Assembly (NCBI GenBank): GCA_024680915.1
Contig: JAILBN010000023.1
Location: 45,549 to 109,548 of the forward strand
Reading direction: 5' to 3'
Length of the DNA: 64,000 bases
DNA from: Treponemataceae bacterium
Lineage (GTDB): Bacteria; Spirochaetota; Spirochaetia; Treponematales; Treponemataceae
In this document: positions 24,221-33,416 of the stretch, one piece after another
Position numbering within the stretch: position 1 is the first letter of the stretch
Layout of the letters: every line of letters begins with the position of its first letter
Notes under the pieces: generated by a model
What the model was told of the DNA's origin: nothing
Databases searched by the model: none
Seen by the model: only the letters and a program-made list of their open reading frames with translations
Position numbers and translations under genes: made by a program

Positions 24221-26626
24221 TTATTTCTTATTCTTAAGCAAAGCTGCGAATGGGTTATAGCTCAGTCCGTCATCGCTGCCGTAATTACGGTTGCCTCTGT
24301 CATTGTTATTCCGCGAATAATCTTTACGGGAGGTTCCAGCAGGAACAGGTTGCTTAGAACCTGCTTTCACAACCTTTACGACTTTCCTTACTGTGCCACC
24401 ATCGCGAGAGCCTGTAACGCCGGCACCTGAAGTCCGGCCTCCGTTTCCACCGCCCTGCCCCAGCCGGCTCATGGCGTCGCTCTTGAGGGAAAGACTTATT
24501 CTGCGTCTGTCCACATCAAGCCCTATGATGGTGAAGTCCTTTATATCACCGACCTTTATTACATCCATAGGATCAGAGACATAGGAATCACTGAGCTCAC
24601 TTATATGGATAAGACCTGTCTCATGAAGGCCGATGTCTACGAAAGCTCCGAAGTCAACGACATTCTTGATTTTTCCGGTTACCTTCATACCTTCTTTAAG
24701 ATCCTCGAATTTTACAACACCTTTCTGCATGATAGGTGCAGGATATCCGTCACGGGGGTCTCGGTTTGGTTTTGAAAGCTCATCGATAATATCGTTAATT
24801 GTCGTCTCACCTATATTATATTTTTCTTCAAGCTGCTTACGTAGGTCTGAAGATATTTTCTCACTTTTCTGTACGTAAGGAAGGACTTCCCTGGCCACCG
24901 GATAGTTTTCTGGATGTACCCAGGTATTATCAAGGGGATTGTCACTTTCTGCGATTTTCAGGAAGCCGGCACACTGTTCAAAAGCCTTTGGACCAAGACC
25001 GCTTATCTTTTTAAGCTCTTCCCGGTTAGTGATTTTTCCGTTCTCATCACGGTAAGCGACGATTTTTTTAGCGAGAGTTCCGTTGATTCCAGAAACATAC
25101 TTAAGAAGAGAGGCTGATGCCGTATTAAGGTTCACACCCACATTGTTCACGACAGAACCAACCACTTCATCAAGTTTTTCAGAAAGCTTCTTTTGGTTGA
25201 CATCGTGCTGATAAAGGCCTACACCTATGGCTTTCGGGTCGATTTTCACAAGCTCTGCCAGTGGATCCTGAAGACGTCGTCCCATACTGATAGCTCCCCG
25301 GATTGTAAGGTCCAGCTCTGGGAACTCTTCCCTGGCAATGTCACTGGCAGAATAAACAGAAGCACCGCTTTCATCTACCACTGTGTAGCGGACATCAGGA
25401 TAATTCTCGCTTATAACCTTGGAAACAATATCCTGAACTTCTTGACTTCCTGTTCCATTTCCTACAGCTACAACCTGAATGTTGTATTTTTTTATAGCTG
25501 CTTTTACCAGATTATAAGATTCATCTGGATCGACAACCTGTTTGATAAGGAAGTAACCAAGATATTTTCCTGTTTCATCGAGAGCTGCGCATTTTGTACC
25601 TGTGCGGATACCGGGGTCGACTCCCAGAACCCGGCTTCCCTTAATAGGCTGGGTCATAAGAAGGTTTTTCAGGTTCTCACTGAAAATACCAATGCCGTGT
25701 TCATCGGCTTCATCAGATTCATCGCTTCGGATTTCACGAACGACAGCTGGTGAAAGCAAGCGAACAAGACCGTCTTCAATTGCATCCCGATGATATTTAT
25801 TGTTTATGGAATACCGTCGTTTCAAAAGATCAATTGCACCATCAACATCAACATCGATGGTTACTTCAAGCTGTTTTTCCCTCTCTCCCCTGTTGATCGC
25901 CAGGATACGGTGGGGCTTTATCTGATTCAAAGCCTCTTCGTAGTCCCAATACATCTGGTAGACAGAGGTTTTTGCGACTGACTCATCCCCTACTCCCTTC
26001 ACTTTTATCATCCCTGTGGACATATAAAAGTCTCGTACCTTTGACCGGTTCTCGCTGTCTTGGGACACGCGTTCCGCAATGATATCCTCTGCTCCAGCAA
26101 GAGCATCCTTTACTGTTGGTACAGAAAGCTCAGGGTTTTCCGTATTTTCTGTGACGAATTCTTCGGCTTTCTTTTCAATTTCTATGTCACCGAGCTCAAG
26201 CATTGCTTCTGCCAATGGCTCCAGACCCTTTTCCTGAGCGACCATACCTCTTGTCTTTTTCTTCTTTTTGAAGGGAGCCCACAAATCCTCAAGCTCGGTC
26301 AGGGTCTTTGCATCCATAACCGCGTTGTATAAAAACTCAGTTAGCTTTCCTTGTCCGAAGATGCCTCGGATAATCTCAAGCCTACGTGTCTCTAGGTTTG
26401 TGTATGTCTTAAAAAGATGATCACAGTCCCGGACTTGAACCTCATCAAGAGATCCGTGCTGCTCTTTTCTATAGCGGGAAATGAAAGGTATCGTACAACC
26501 TTCATTGATAAGTGAAATAACGGCTGAAACCTGCTGTATCCTGATATTGAGCTCAACAGCGATTTTTTTCATGATATCTACTTCGTTCACGACGAGAGCG
26601 TCTATCATTTCTTGTGTTAATTCCAT
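24221..26626 (-). CDS. tex: Tex family RNA-binding transcription accessory protein
   Basis: 801-aa nucleic-acid-binding protein. Domains in order: Tex N-terminal helical region (INEGCTIPFISRYRKEQHGSLDE, LWAPFKKKKKTRGMVAQEKGLEPLA), YqgF/RNase H-like fold (VLGVDPGIRTGTKCAALDE), helix-hairpin-helix pair (NTASASLLKYVSGINGTLA, LKKISGLGPKAFEQCAGFL), and a C-terminal S1 domain (GKIKNVVDFGAFVDIGLHETG). Beyond S1 is a Gly/Arg/Asn-rich basic tail of about 70 residues (GGGNGGRTSG, RNNNDRGNRNYG), longer than in many relatives and probably an extra RNA-binding arm. AGGAG precedes the ATG at 26626. No close operon partner; 124 bp after rsmE. Confidence 0.95.
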   Translation of the reverse strand: MELTQEMIDALVVNEVDIMKKIAVELNIRIQQVSAVISLINEGCTIPFISRYRKEQHGSLDEVQVRDCDHLFKTYTNLETRRLEIIRGIFGQGKLTEFLYNAVMDAKTLTELEDLWAPFKKKKKTRGMVAQEKGLEPLAEAMLELGDIEIEKKAEEFVTENTENPELSVPTVKDALAGAEDIIAERVSQDSENRSKVRDFYMSTGMIKVKGVGDESVAKTSVYQMYWDYEEALNQIKPHRILAINRGEREKQLEVTIDVDVDGAIDLLKRRYSINNKYHRDAIEDGLVRLLSPAVVREIRSDESDEADEHGIGIFSENLKNLLMTQPIKGSRVLGVDPGIRTGTKCAALDETGKYLGYFLIKQVVDPDESYNLVKAAIKKYNIQVVAVGNGTGSQEVQDIVSKVISENYPDVRYTVVDESGASVYSASDIAREEFPELDLTIRGAISMGRRLQDPLAELVKIDPKAIGVGLYQHDVNQKKLSEKLDEVVGSVVNNVGVNLNTASASLLKYVSGINGTLAKKIVAYRDENGKITNREELKKISGLGPKAFEQCAGFLKIAESDNPLDNTWVHPENYPVAREVLPYVQKSEKISSDLRKQLEEKYNIGETTINDIIDELSKPNRDPRDGYPAPIMQKGVVKFEDLKEGMKVTGKIKNVVDFGAFVDIGLHETGLIHISELSDSYVSDPMDVIKVGDIKDFTIIGLDVDRRRISLSLKSDAMSRLGQGGGNGGRTSGAGVTGSRDGGTVRKVVKVVKAGSKQPVPAGTSRKDYSRNNNDRGNRNYGSDDGLSYNPFAALLKNKK

Positions 26627-26750
26627 AGTAAAAAAACTCCTGTATCTGCCTATGAACCTTTAATTCATAAGACGGTTTACAAACAATGAGTTAAAAGTTT
26701 AGAAAATTTTGCTGAAATTTTCAATAATTAATTTTAATTTGAAGTAATAA

Positions 26751-27515
26751 TCAAAGGATACCCATTGATTGAAGTATGAGGGATAATGCGACGGTCACAG
26801 CTGTTTCGGTGCGAAGGACCCTGGATCCCATGGAGCAGGATGTGAAGTCATTTTCAGTGAAAAGGCTTCTTTCTTTATCTGTCCAGCCTCTTTCACTGCC
26901 GATTGAGGCGTAAACCATTTTAGTTCCTACTGATAGAGACTTTTCCATATATTTGAATAAAGAAGTCTCTGGTTTAACATTGTCCAGCATTACACGGATG
27001 TCAGGTTCTGTGCAGCCCTTTCCAGGATTTGGCGAGTCTATAAAAAGAGAAGAAAGACAAGCTTTCACAGAGGGAAAAAGGCTGAGCTCTGGGACACAGG
27101 TGCTTTTTGCCTGGGCGGCCCCGTCAAGGAGTGCGGAATAAGCGGCTCCCCGTTCCACGATATTTGAGTCCATATAGGATTTCTCACCCAATTCTGTTCC
27201 GCACAGGCAGATACGGGAAGCCCCCAGTCCGGCAGCGTCCCTGAAAAGGCGTTTCAGTTGTATCGGACGGGGAAAGCCGATGATAAGGGTAATAGGATAA
27301 AGGGGTTTCCCGTCTGTCAGCGGGATGAAATCGAAATCAATTCCATCCTCTGAAATTGATTTTATCTGGGCCTGACCGGCTTTACCGTTTATTATCCCAG
27401 CCTCAAAAGATTGACCGACTTGTTTATGAAGTACTTTTAGAATATGTTTTGCCCTTTCATCTTTCAGCGGAAGTGGTTTTTCGATTTCATCCCGCTGAAA
27501 AAGCACTATGTTCAT
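26751..27515 (-). CDS. rsmE: 16S rRNA m3U1498 methyltransferase RsmE
   Basis: SPOUT methyltransferase that methylates U1498 of 16S rRNA. 254 aa. N-terminal PUA-like part (LPLKDERAKHILKVLHKQVG), then the SPOUT knot with ITLIIGFPRPIQLKRLFRDAAGLGA, the SAM-binding ASIGSERGWTDKERSLF, and the C-terminal GSRVLRTETAVTVALSLIL, all typical. The first base of its ATG overlaps the stop of the GH43 gene (TAATG), so translation is coupled to it although the functions are unrelated. Confidence 0.93.
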   Translation of the reverse strand: MNIVLFQRDEIEKPLPLKDERAKHILKVLHKQVGQSFEAGIINGKAGQAQIKSISEDGIDFDFIPLTDGKPLYPITLIIGFPRPIQLKRLFRDAAGLGASRICLCGTELGEKSYMDSNIVERGAAYSALLDGAAQAKSTCVPELSLFPSVKACLSSLFIDSPNPGKGCTEPDIRVMLDNVKPETSLFKYMEKSLSVGTKMVYASIGSERGWTDKERSLFTENDFTSCSMGSRVLRTETAVTVALSLILQSMGIL

Positions 27516-28417
27516 TAATTGCTACCTGTGTTTTTTATGCGGATACCATCTTCTGTTTCTTCAAGTTCAAAGAAGACGGCTCTTTCATTAGGAGTCTCGT
27601 TCGGCTGATGAATCGTAAGCATGAGTCTTCCGTCGAAGGTAGAGAATATCATTCCATGACCACCGTCTTTCTTGAAAACTGGTTCACTGCTTTGTTTCCA
27701 AGGCCCTTGTACCAATCCACTTTCTGAAACGGCATAGCCTATGCAGTATCCTTCAAAACCGATTGTAGACCACTGCATCAAAAGCTTTCCGTTTTTCATG
27801 GGGAACATATTACATCCATCAGTTACATGGCAGGATCCAGGAAGCTTATTGCTTTCAAATCCCTTTGACCAGCTTGCATCTGAGGAAGCGAAAAGAGTAA
27901 TTGGTTCCCCTTCTGTTTTTTTTAAGTCTTTTGACAGTCTTTGGGCACAAATCGTACCATCACGAATCTGTACCCATTCATGGCAGAATATTATCCAAGG
28001 GTTCTTTTCTTTGTCTATGTAAAAGGTACCGTCGAGACACATCCAGTCCTTAGGAGTTACGGCTCCTTGGCTCCAAGGGGTAAAAGGACCTTCTGCTTTT
28101 TCGGAACGTAAGATAGCAGTTCCTCTTTTTGTCCCGTCACCCTTTTCTCCAATAAAAGAAGCGAACATATAGAATGCACCATCGTAGGAGTATACTTCTG
28201 GAGCCCAGAAATTATGTTTGCCCCAAAAATCTTGTGCAGGACGGAATGCAGGAAAAGGACCCTCCCAATTGGATAAATCTTTGCTGCGATATGTATCGAA
28301 GCCGCAACCAGGAGCTTTATCCCAGCAATCCTTATCCGTAGTTCCATAAAGGTAATAATAATCACCAGTGACAAGGACAAAAGGATCCCTTATCTGAATA
28401 TCTTTGGTTTTTAACAT
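27515..28417 (-). CDS. Glycoside hydrolase family 43 protein
   Basis: Five-bladed beta-propeller hydrolase, 300 aa, single domain, no signal peptide. The inverting catalytic triad can be placed: the base Asp in IQIRDPFVLVTGDYYYLYG (residue 11), the pKa-modulating Asp in WMCLDGTFYID, and the acid Glu in IIFCHEWVQIRDG. GH43 enzymes remove arabinose or xylose from plant polysaccharides; the exact linkage cannot be told. As a cytoplasmic enzyme it would act on imported oligosaccharides. It lies 9 bp after a lipoprotein gene and overlaps rsmE by one base. Confidence 0.88.
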   Translation of the reverse strand: MLKTKDIQIRDPFVLVTGDYYYLYGTTDKDCWDKAPGCGFDTYRSKDLSNWEGPFPAFRPAQDFWGKHNFWAPEVYSYDGAFYMFASFIGEKGDGTKRGTAILRSEKAEGPFTPWSQGAVTPKDWMCLDGTFYIDKEKNPWIIFCHEWVQIRDGTICAQRLSKDLKKTEGEPITLFASSDASWSKGFESNKLPGSCHVTDGCNMFPMKNGKLLMQWSTIGFEGYCIGYAVSESGLVQGPWKQSSEPVFKKDGGHGMIFSTFDGRLMLTIHQPNETPNERAVFFELEETEDGIRIKNTGSN

Positions 28418-28426
28418 ATGAATTTC

Positions 28427-29176
28427 TTACTCCTCAGCTGATTTAGAATCAGTAATTCTATAAGAAAATTTTACAGGGTTTTCGGAAAGATTCTCTTCTT
28501 TATCAGTTCCGACAGAAAAGAAAACCATAACTCCAGGTGTGCTGTTTTCAAAGGCCTCTATATCAGATGCAACTTCATTTCCATTTATAAGGAAAGATAG
28601 ATTATAGTTCTCATCAAGTTCTATTCTTAAAGTATTGACAGCTTCATAACCAGTTGAAATGAATTCTGTCTTATAAAGGTAGGCTTGATCTGCCTCCGGA
28701 TCTAAAAGATCTTTATACTCACTCCCATTCCAAGAATGTATGGAATATTCACCTTTTACATTTATTGCAAAGCGTAAATAATCTGGGACAATTCCCTCTT
28801 CCTGAGAAGAATAACCAAAAACAAAACCGAAGCAGCTGCTTTCGTTTCCACTGTCTTTTTTAAATTCTCCTTCGATACTTGAAAACTTACCCAATTCATC
28901 GGTTGTGATAAAATAGCCACAATTCTCATCATCGTCTATCACAAGATCTATCCATTCTGTCGTAAAAATCTCTGGCTCTTCTGGAACAATAATGGGTTCT
29001 TCTACTTCTACAGGAATCTGCGTTTCTTCAGGAGCTGATGTATTTTCAGGTATCGATTCTGCTTCTTGTGCTGGAATTTCAGGTAAAGATTCTTCTTCAG
29101 GAGTTTCATCAGAAGCACATCCGGCAAATAAGAAAAAAATACTAAGAAGCGCAAGAATAAACATTTCTTTTTTCAT
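28427..29176 (-). CDS. Acidic lipoprotein with a beta-rich domain
   Basis: 249 aa. A lipoprotein signal peptide (MKKEMFILALLSIFFLFAGC, lipobox FAGC) is followed by about 50 residues rich in Pro and Glu (PEEESLPEIPAQEAES...), a typical flexible tether. The rest (about 75-249) alternates short beta-strand-like stretches (FGFVFGYSSQEEG, LRIELDENYNLSFLINGNEV, GVMVFFSVG), like laminin-G or jelly-roll sugar-binding domains; this is only a resemblance. It is 9 bp before GH43, so a role in binding a glycan at the surface is possible. A modest AAGAGG precedes the ATG. Confidence 0.75.
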   Translation of the reverse strand: MKKEMFILALLSIFFLFAGCASDETPEEESLPEIPAQEAESIPENTSAPEETQIPVEVEEPIIVPEEPEIFTTEWIDLVIDDDENCGYFITTDELGKFSSIEGEFKKDSGNESSCFGFVFGYSSQEEGIVPDYLRFAINVKGEYSIHSWNGSEYKDLLDPEADQAYLYKTEFISTGYEAVNTLRIELDENYNLSFLINGNEVASDIEAFENSTPGVMVFFSVGTDKEENLSENPVKFSYRITDSKSAEE

Positions 29177-29342
29177 ATAAATACCTCTTATACGGTCAGA
29201 TACTAAATTTTCGCATTATGTGTCATACGAAAAGGTTTTTGCTTATCTTTATTATATCTTATTTTTACATATAAGTAAAAGGTAAACCGTACAATAATGA
29301 GTGTTTCGTTAAGTCTGATTTTTTAAAGCCGATATAGTAAAT

Positions 29343-32243
29343 ATGAAACAATCTGAAAAATTAACAATACCTTCAGGAATTCTTTTTCTTGCTGCTTCTG
29401 CAGTTATCCTGATTTCAATATTCTTGCAGTTTATAAACTTTGGTTCTTTCAGGGCTTTTCCCTTTTCTGCCTTGTATAATTTTGGGCGGATTTTGTTTTC
29501 TGCTTACGGATATTCATCATTTTTAATTCCGGTATTCCTGCTTATAAGTGCTATTATGCTCTTTCTCCCGAAATGGAATACAGCACGGGGAATTTATCTT
29601 CTCGTCTCCGTTATTCCCTTCTTTACAATTGCCGGGCTGGAATATGTAAGCAGAATAATTCTTACTGATATAACTCTTCCAATGAAGGTTATGAAGTATA
29701 CTGCCGTATTTTTTATAAGCGTGCTTCTTGTTTCTATAGAATATCTTGTTACAGGACTCATTGTTGATACTATTGAAACACATAAAGAGAAAAAAAATCC
29801 ATATGTTCCTGTTTTTGAGGTAAATGACGAAGGAAACCCGATACCAGAAGAAATTATGAAGAAAACAGAAGCAAATGTTGAAAGTGAGGCAGAAAGAGAG
29901 ACAGACCAAGAAAAAGGCAAAGAAGCCGGCGAAACTAAAAAAGAGGATATAAGCGAGATAGATATTTCTGATATAGCTGAGGATGAATATCTGGATGATG
30001 AAATTCCTGCGTTCGAAACTTCAGAGGATTCTTCCTCCAGCACAAATGAAGCCATAGAAGAAGATGATGAAGATATAGTTCCTTCTTTTGAAGCAATTGA
30101 AGTTCCGGAGTTAGAACAACCAGATACAATTACAAAAGGTCAAGTTGATGAACTTTCGACAATAGTTCCAGGTTTTGATGATATAGAAGTAAAGACAGAA
30201 AAAGAGGAAATAGAAATAGCGGACGATTATGCTGATGAAGAAGAGTCAGTAATAGCAAAGAGTCCAGTGGAAAAAGAAACTGTTAAAGAGACTGTTATTG
30301 AGGAAGCATCAGAGGTTCCTTTGACCCTTGATGAATATGATAGTGATTCAGAAAAGATAGATTTTGCACAAGAGGAAGTTAAGTCTGAAAAAGCCAAGGA
30401 TAGTGAAGACGAAGAAATAATAACTATAGATTTTGATTTTGGTAAGAAAAAAGAGGAACCGCAGATTATTACCTTGGATTTTAATTCCTCTGATGCACCA
30501 GAGATGAAGCTTTTTTCCAGTGAGGAAACAGATAAAGAGATAGTTGAGAAGAAAATTGAAGAAAAAGTAGAGACAGATAATAATTCAGAAAAAAAAGAAG
30601 TTGAGAAAAAGATAGAACCTGCTCCTGAAGTAACGGAGGTAGAGACAGACGTTCCTTTAGATTCTGCCGAGGTAGAGGATTTTTACAGTCCGGAGGAGGA
30701 AGCCTTTTTTATGGACCCTTTCGCGGAAGAGGCATCAGCTGATTCCGGGGCTGATGCCGAAGCAGAAATAACGGAAACAGCTTATAAGGCGGAAGAAGCT
30801 AGTCCATCGGAATCTCGATCTTCCTTTTATCATATTCCTACAGATGGTCTTTTGAACAGTTTTGAGAATAATCCATACTGGATAATAGATGATGAGACCA
30901 GAGAAGCAGGAAGCATCCTTAAAGAAACTCTCAGTGAATTCAAGATAGAAGCAGAGATAACAGGGATACGTAAAGGTCCTGTTATAACTATGTTCGAGAT
31001 TCTTCCCGCTCCGGGAGTAAGACTGAATAAAATAGTTGCGTTGCAGGACAATATTGCATTACGGCTTGCTGCTGCAAGTGTACGTATAGTTGCTCCTATA
31101 CCTGGAAAGCAGGCTGTCGGCGTTGAGATTCCTAACAGGGAACGGGCGATGGTAAGTTTCAGGGAGCTTATTGAAAAAGATCTTCCTGCCTTCAATAAGA
31201 TGCAGATACCAGTAGTGCTTGGGAAAGATATTACTGGTGACGCACAGATGCTTGATCTCACCGCTACACCCCATCTGCTCATTGCAGGCTCTACAGGTTC
31301 TGGAAAGTCTGTCTGTGTAAACTCGATAATTCTTTCTATTTTGTATAAGCGCTCTCCTCGCGATGTCAAAATGATACTTATTGATCCTAAAGTTGTTGAG
31401 CTCAAGCTTTATAACGATATTCCTCATCTTTTGACACCGGTCATTACAGAACCGAAGAAAGCATTCCAAGCTTTGCAATATTGTCTTTGCGAGATGGAAA
31501 GACGTTATGCTATGTTGGACAGAATGGGAGTCCGCGATATAAAAACTTATAACCGTAGGATTGCAGAGCGTAAGGTTATGCAGGAAAAACTCCCATACAT
31601 AGTGGTTATAATTGACGAATTCGCCGACCTTATGGCAACGACGGGAAAAGAGCTGGAAAATACGGTGGCAAGACTTGCGGCTATGAGCCGTGCGGTAGGT
31701 ATTCATTTGGTTCTAGCGACACAAAGACCTTCGATAGATGTTATTACAGGACTTATAAAAGCGAATATTCCTACGCGAATAGCCTTCATGGTAGCTTCAA
31801 AAACTGACAGTCGTATAATCATAGATCAGATGGGAGCAGAAAAACTGCTTGGTAAAGGTGATATGTTATATGCAAGTGCTATAGACCCTTTCCCAGTGCG
31901 TATTCAAGGAACATTCGTCACAGAAGACGAGGTTGAGAATGTAGTTGATTATGTGAAGCAATTCGGTCCTCCGGATTATATAGATGATGAGATTTTTGTG
32001 GATGACGAGGATGATGATGGTGATTCACAGGATGATACCGTCTATACCGAAGGAGAGGATCCGCTTTACGAACAAGCTCTTGATATTGTAGTACAGGCAG
32101 GAAAAGCATCCGCTTCTTATATTCAACGTAGGCTGAAAATAGGTTACAACCGGGCAGCCAGGCTTGTGGAAGAAATGGAGGACCGGGGAATTGTCGGACC
32201 TGCAAATGGATCTAAACCGAGGGAAATAATACATATTCCGTAA
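29343..32243 (+). CDS. ftsK: DNA translocase FtsK/SpoIIIE
   Basis: Septal DNA pump that clears chromosomes at division. 966 aa. N-terminus: four membrane segments (about residues 10-140). Then an unusually acidic linker of about 340 residues rich in Glu, Asp and Ser, with repeated EIET/EEIIT-type stretches. The motor begins near residue 510 (ETLSEFKIEAEITGIRKGPV) with Walker A GSTGSGKSVCVNSI (about 652), Walker B YIVVIIDEFADLM, and ATQRPSIDVITGLIKANI. The C-terminal gamma winged helix that reads KOPS is present (ASYIQRRLKIGYNRAARLVEEME). The ATG has no good ribosome-binding site. Divergent from the lipoprotein gene. Confidence 0.95.
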   Translation: MKQSEKLTIPSGILFLAASAVILISIFLQFINFGSFRAFPFSALYNFGRILFSAYGYSSFLIPVFLLISAIMLFLPKWNTARGIYLLVSVIPFFTIAGLEYVSRIILTDITLPMKVMKYTAVFFISVLLVSIEYLVTGLIVDTIETHKEKKNPYVPVFEVNDEGNPIPEEIMKKTEANVESEAERETDQEKGKEAGETKKEDISEIDISDIAEDEYLDDEIPAFETSEDSSSSTNEAIEEDDEDIVPSFEAIEVPELEQPDTITKGQVDELSTIVPGFDDIEVKTEKEEIEIADDYADEEESVIAKSPVEKETVKETVIEEASEVPLTLDEYDSDSEKIDFAQEEVKSEKAKDSEDEEIITIDFDFGKKKEEPQIITLDFNSSDAPEMKLFSSEETDKEIVEKKIEEKVETDNNSEKKEVEKKIEPAPEVTEVETDVPLDSAEVEDFYSPEEEAFFMDPFAEEASADSGADAEAEITETAYKAEEASPSESRSSFYHIPTDGLLNSFENNPYWIIDDETREAGSILKETLSEFKIEAEITGIRKGPVITMFEILPAPGVRLNKIVALQDNIALRLAAASVRIVAPIPGKQAVGVEIPNRERAMVSFRELIEKDLPAFNKMQIPVVLGKDITGDAQMLDLTATPHLLIAGSTGSGKSVCVNSIILSILYKRSPRDVKMILIDPKVVELKLYNDIPHLLTPVITEPKKAFQALQYCLCEMERRYAMLDRMGVRDIKTYNRRIAERKVMQEKLPYIVVIIDEFADLMATTGKELENTVARLAAMSRAVGIHLVLATQRPSIDVITGLIKANIPTRIAFMVASKTDSRIIIDQMGAEKLLGKGDMLYASAIDPFPVRIQGTFVTEDEVENVVDYVKQFGPPDYIDDEIFVDDEDDDGDSQDDTVYTEGEDPLYEQALDIVVQAGKASASYIQRRLKIGYNRAARLVEEMEDRGIVGPANGSKPREIIHIP

Positions 32244-32258
32244 TCTGTATCTATGGTA

Positions 32259-32264
32259 TATACT
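32259..32264 (+). promoter_or_regulatory. -10 element of the AI-2E family gene (leaderless type)
   Basis: TATACT at 32259-32264 ends 7 nt before the ATG at 32271; a weak TTCCGT -35 lies 17 bp upstream at 32236-32241, over the end of ftsK. No ribosome-binding site. It suggests the next gene can be transcribed apart from ftsK. Confidence 0.4.
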
Positions 32265-32270
32265 ATCTGT

Positions 32271-33416
32271 ATGAATAAGAAAAATACCTTGCAGATAGTT
32301 TTCATATTTAGTCTTTTCGCTCTTTTATTCGTTCTTGTGGCGGGAATGTTATATCCCTTTTATACGGTTATTCTGTGGGCTATATTTCTTTATATAATTC
32401 TGCTCCCTCTGTATAGATGGGTTATTAGTAAAATTAACCCTAATAAAAAATTTTTTTCAGCAAAAAGGAAACTCCTTTCTGGTGTTTTTTCGATAGGTAC
32501 ATTAATTCTTATTATTACTCCTATAATTTTTTTGAGCATAATGCTTATACAGCAGCTGGGAGCTTTTCTTAATAGGGCAGAACAATTTTTGGTGGAGAAT
32601 CCTGAATTTTTGGAGAACACTAAGATATTTGCCTTTATAAGCGATATATGTGAAAGACTTGAGATAACTATCATTGATTTTGATCCTTCCAGCATAAAAA
32701 CAAATATTATGGGATTGATCCGTAATTACAGTTCAAAAGCTGTTTCTATAGGAACCTCTGTTATCAGTGGGACGGGAAATTTTCTTGTTTCCCTTTGTTG
32801 TGTAGTATTTTCCCTCTATTTCTTCTTTCAGGATGGTCATTACCTTGGAGGTCTTATAGCAAAAGCTATACCCATAGATCCTCTCTATATGAAAACCCTT
32901 AAGGACAAATTTGTAGATATTACCCACAAGCTTTTTTCAGGTTATATTATGGTCGCCTTTTATGAGGGGTTGGCAGCTTTTATCCTTATGACTATTTTCC
33001 AAGTGGAAGGCTCTTTGTTATTTTCTGTACTTCTTATGGTAGCTTCCTTTCTACCGATTGTCGGAGCCACGGTCGTATGGATTCCCGTCGGATTATTACT
33101 CTGTCTTACTGTCTCAACGATAAAAGGAATCCTTTTTCTTATCATTGCTGGAACAATTATTACTTTGCTTGATAATTTTCTGCGTCCTATGTATTTACAG
33201 GACAGAATAAATGTACATCCCCTTCTAATCTTCTTTTCTATCCTTGGTGGAATAAAGTTTTTCGGAATAAACGGGTTACTTTTGGGACCTATGATAATCA
33301 TCTTATTCTTTACAGTTCTTGATTTACTTACAGAAGAATCAAAAGCAGAAGTGCTTCCTGTGAAGGAAAAGAAAGAACAATCCGAGCAAAGTGACAAAAA
33401 TCAAGAAAAGAAATGA
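32271..33416 (+). CDS. AI-2E family transporter (TqsA/PerM type)
   Basis: 381-aa multi-pass membrane protein. About eight hydrophobic segments, with the family pattern: two N-terminal helices (FALLFVLVAGMLYPFYTVILWAIFLYII), a hydrophilic amphipathic middle, and the C-terminal group LLMVASFLPIVGATVVWIPVGL, LDNFLRPMYLQDR and LGGIKFFGINGLLLGP, which are diagnostic. Relatives export autoinducer-2 or act as ion antiporters; here the substrate is unknown. The C-terminus is charged. I take ATG 32271 because a -10 ends 7 nt before it; an in-frame ATG at 32253 would add six residues. It overlaps the radical SAM gene by 4 bp (ATGA). Confidence 0.88.
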   Translation: MNKKNTLQIVFIFSLFALLFVLVAGMLYPFYTVILWAIFLYIILLPLYRWVISKINPNKKFFSAKRKLLSGVFSIGTLILIITPIIFLSIMLIQQLGAFLNRAEQFLVENPEFLENTKIFAFISDICERLEITIIDFDPSSIKTNIMGLIRNYSSKAVSIGTSVISGTGNFLVSLCCVVFSLYFFFQDGHYLGGLIAKAIPIDPLYMKTLKDKFVDITHKLFSGYIMVAFYEGLAAFILMTIFQVEGSLLFSVLLMVASFLPIVGATVVWIPVGLLLCLTVSTIKGILFLIIAGTIITLLDNFLRPMYLQDRINVHPLLIFFSILGGIKFFGINGLLLGPMIIILFFTVLDLLTEESKAEVLPVKEKKEQSEQSDKNQEKK

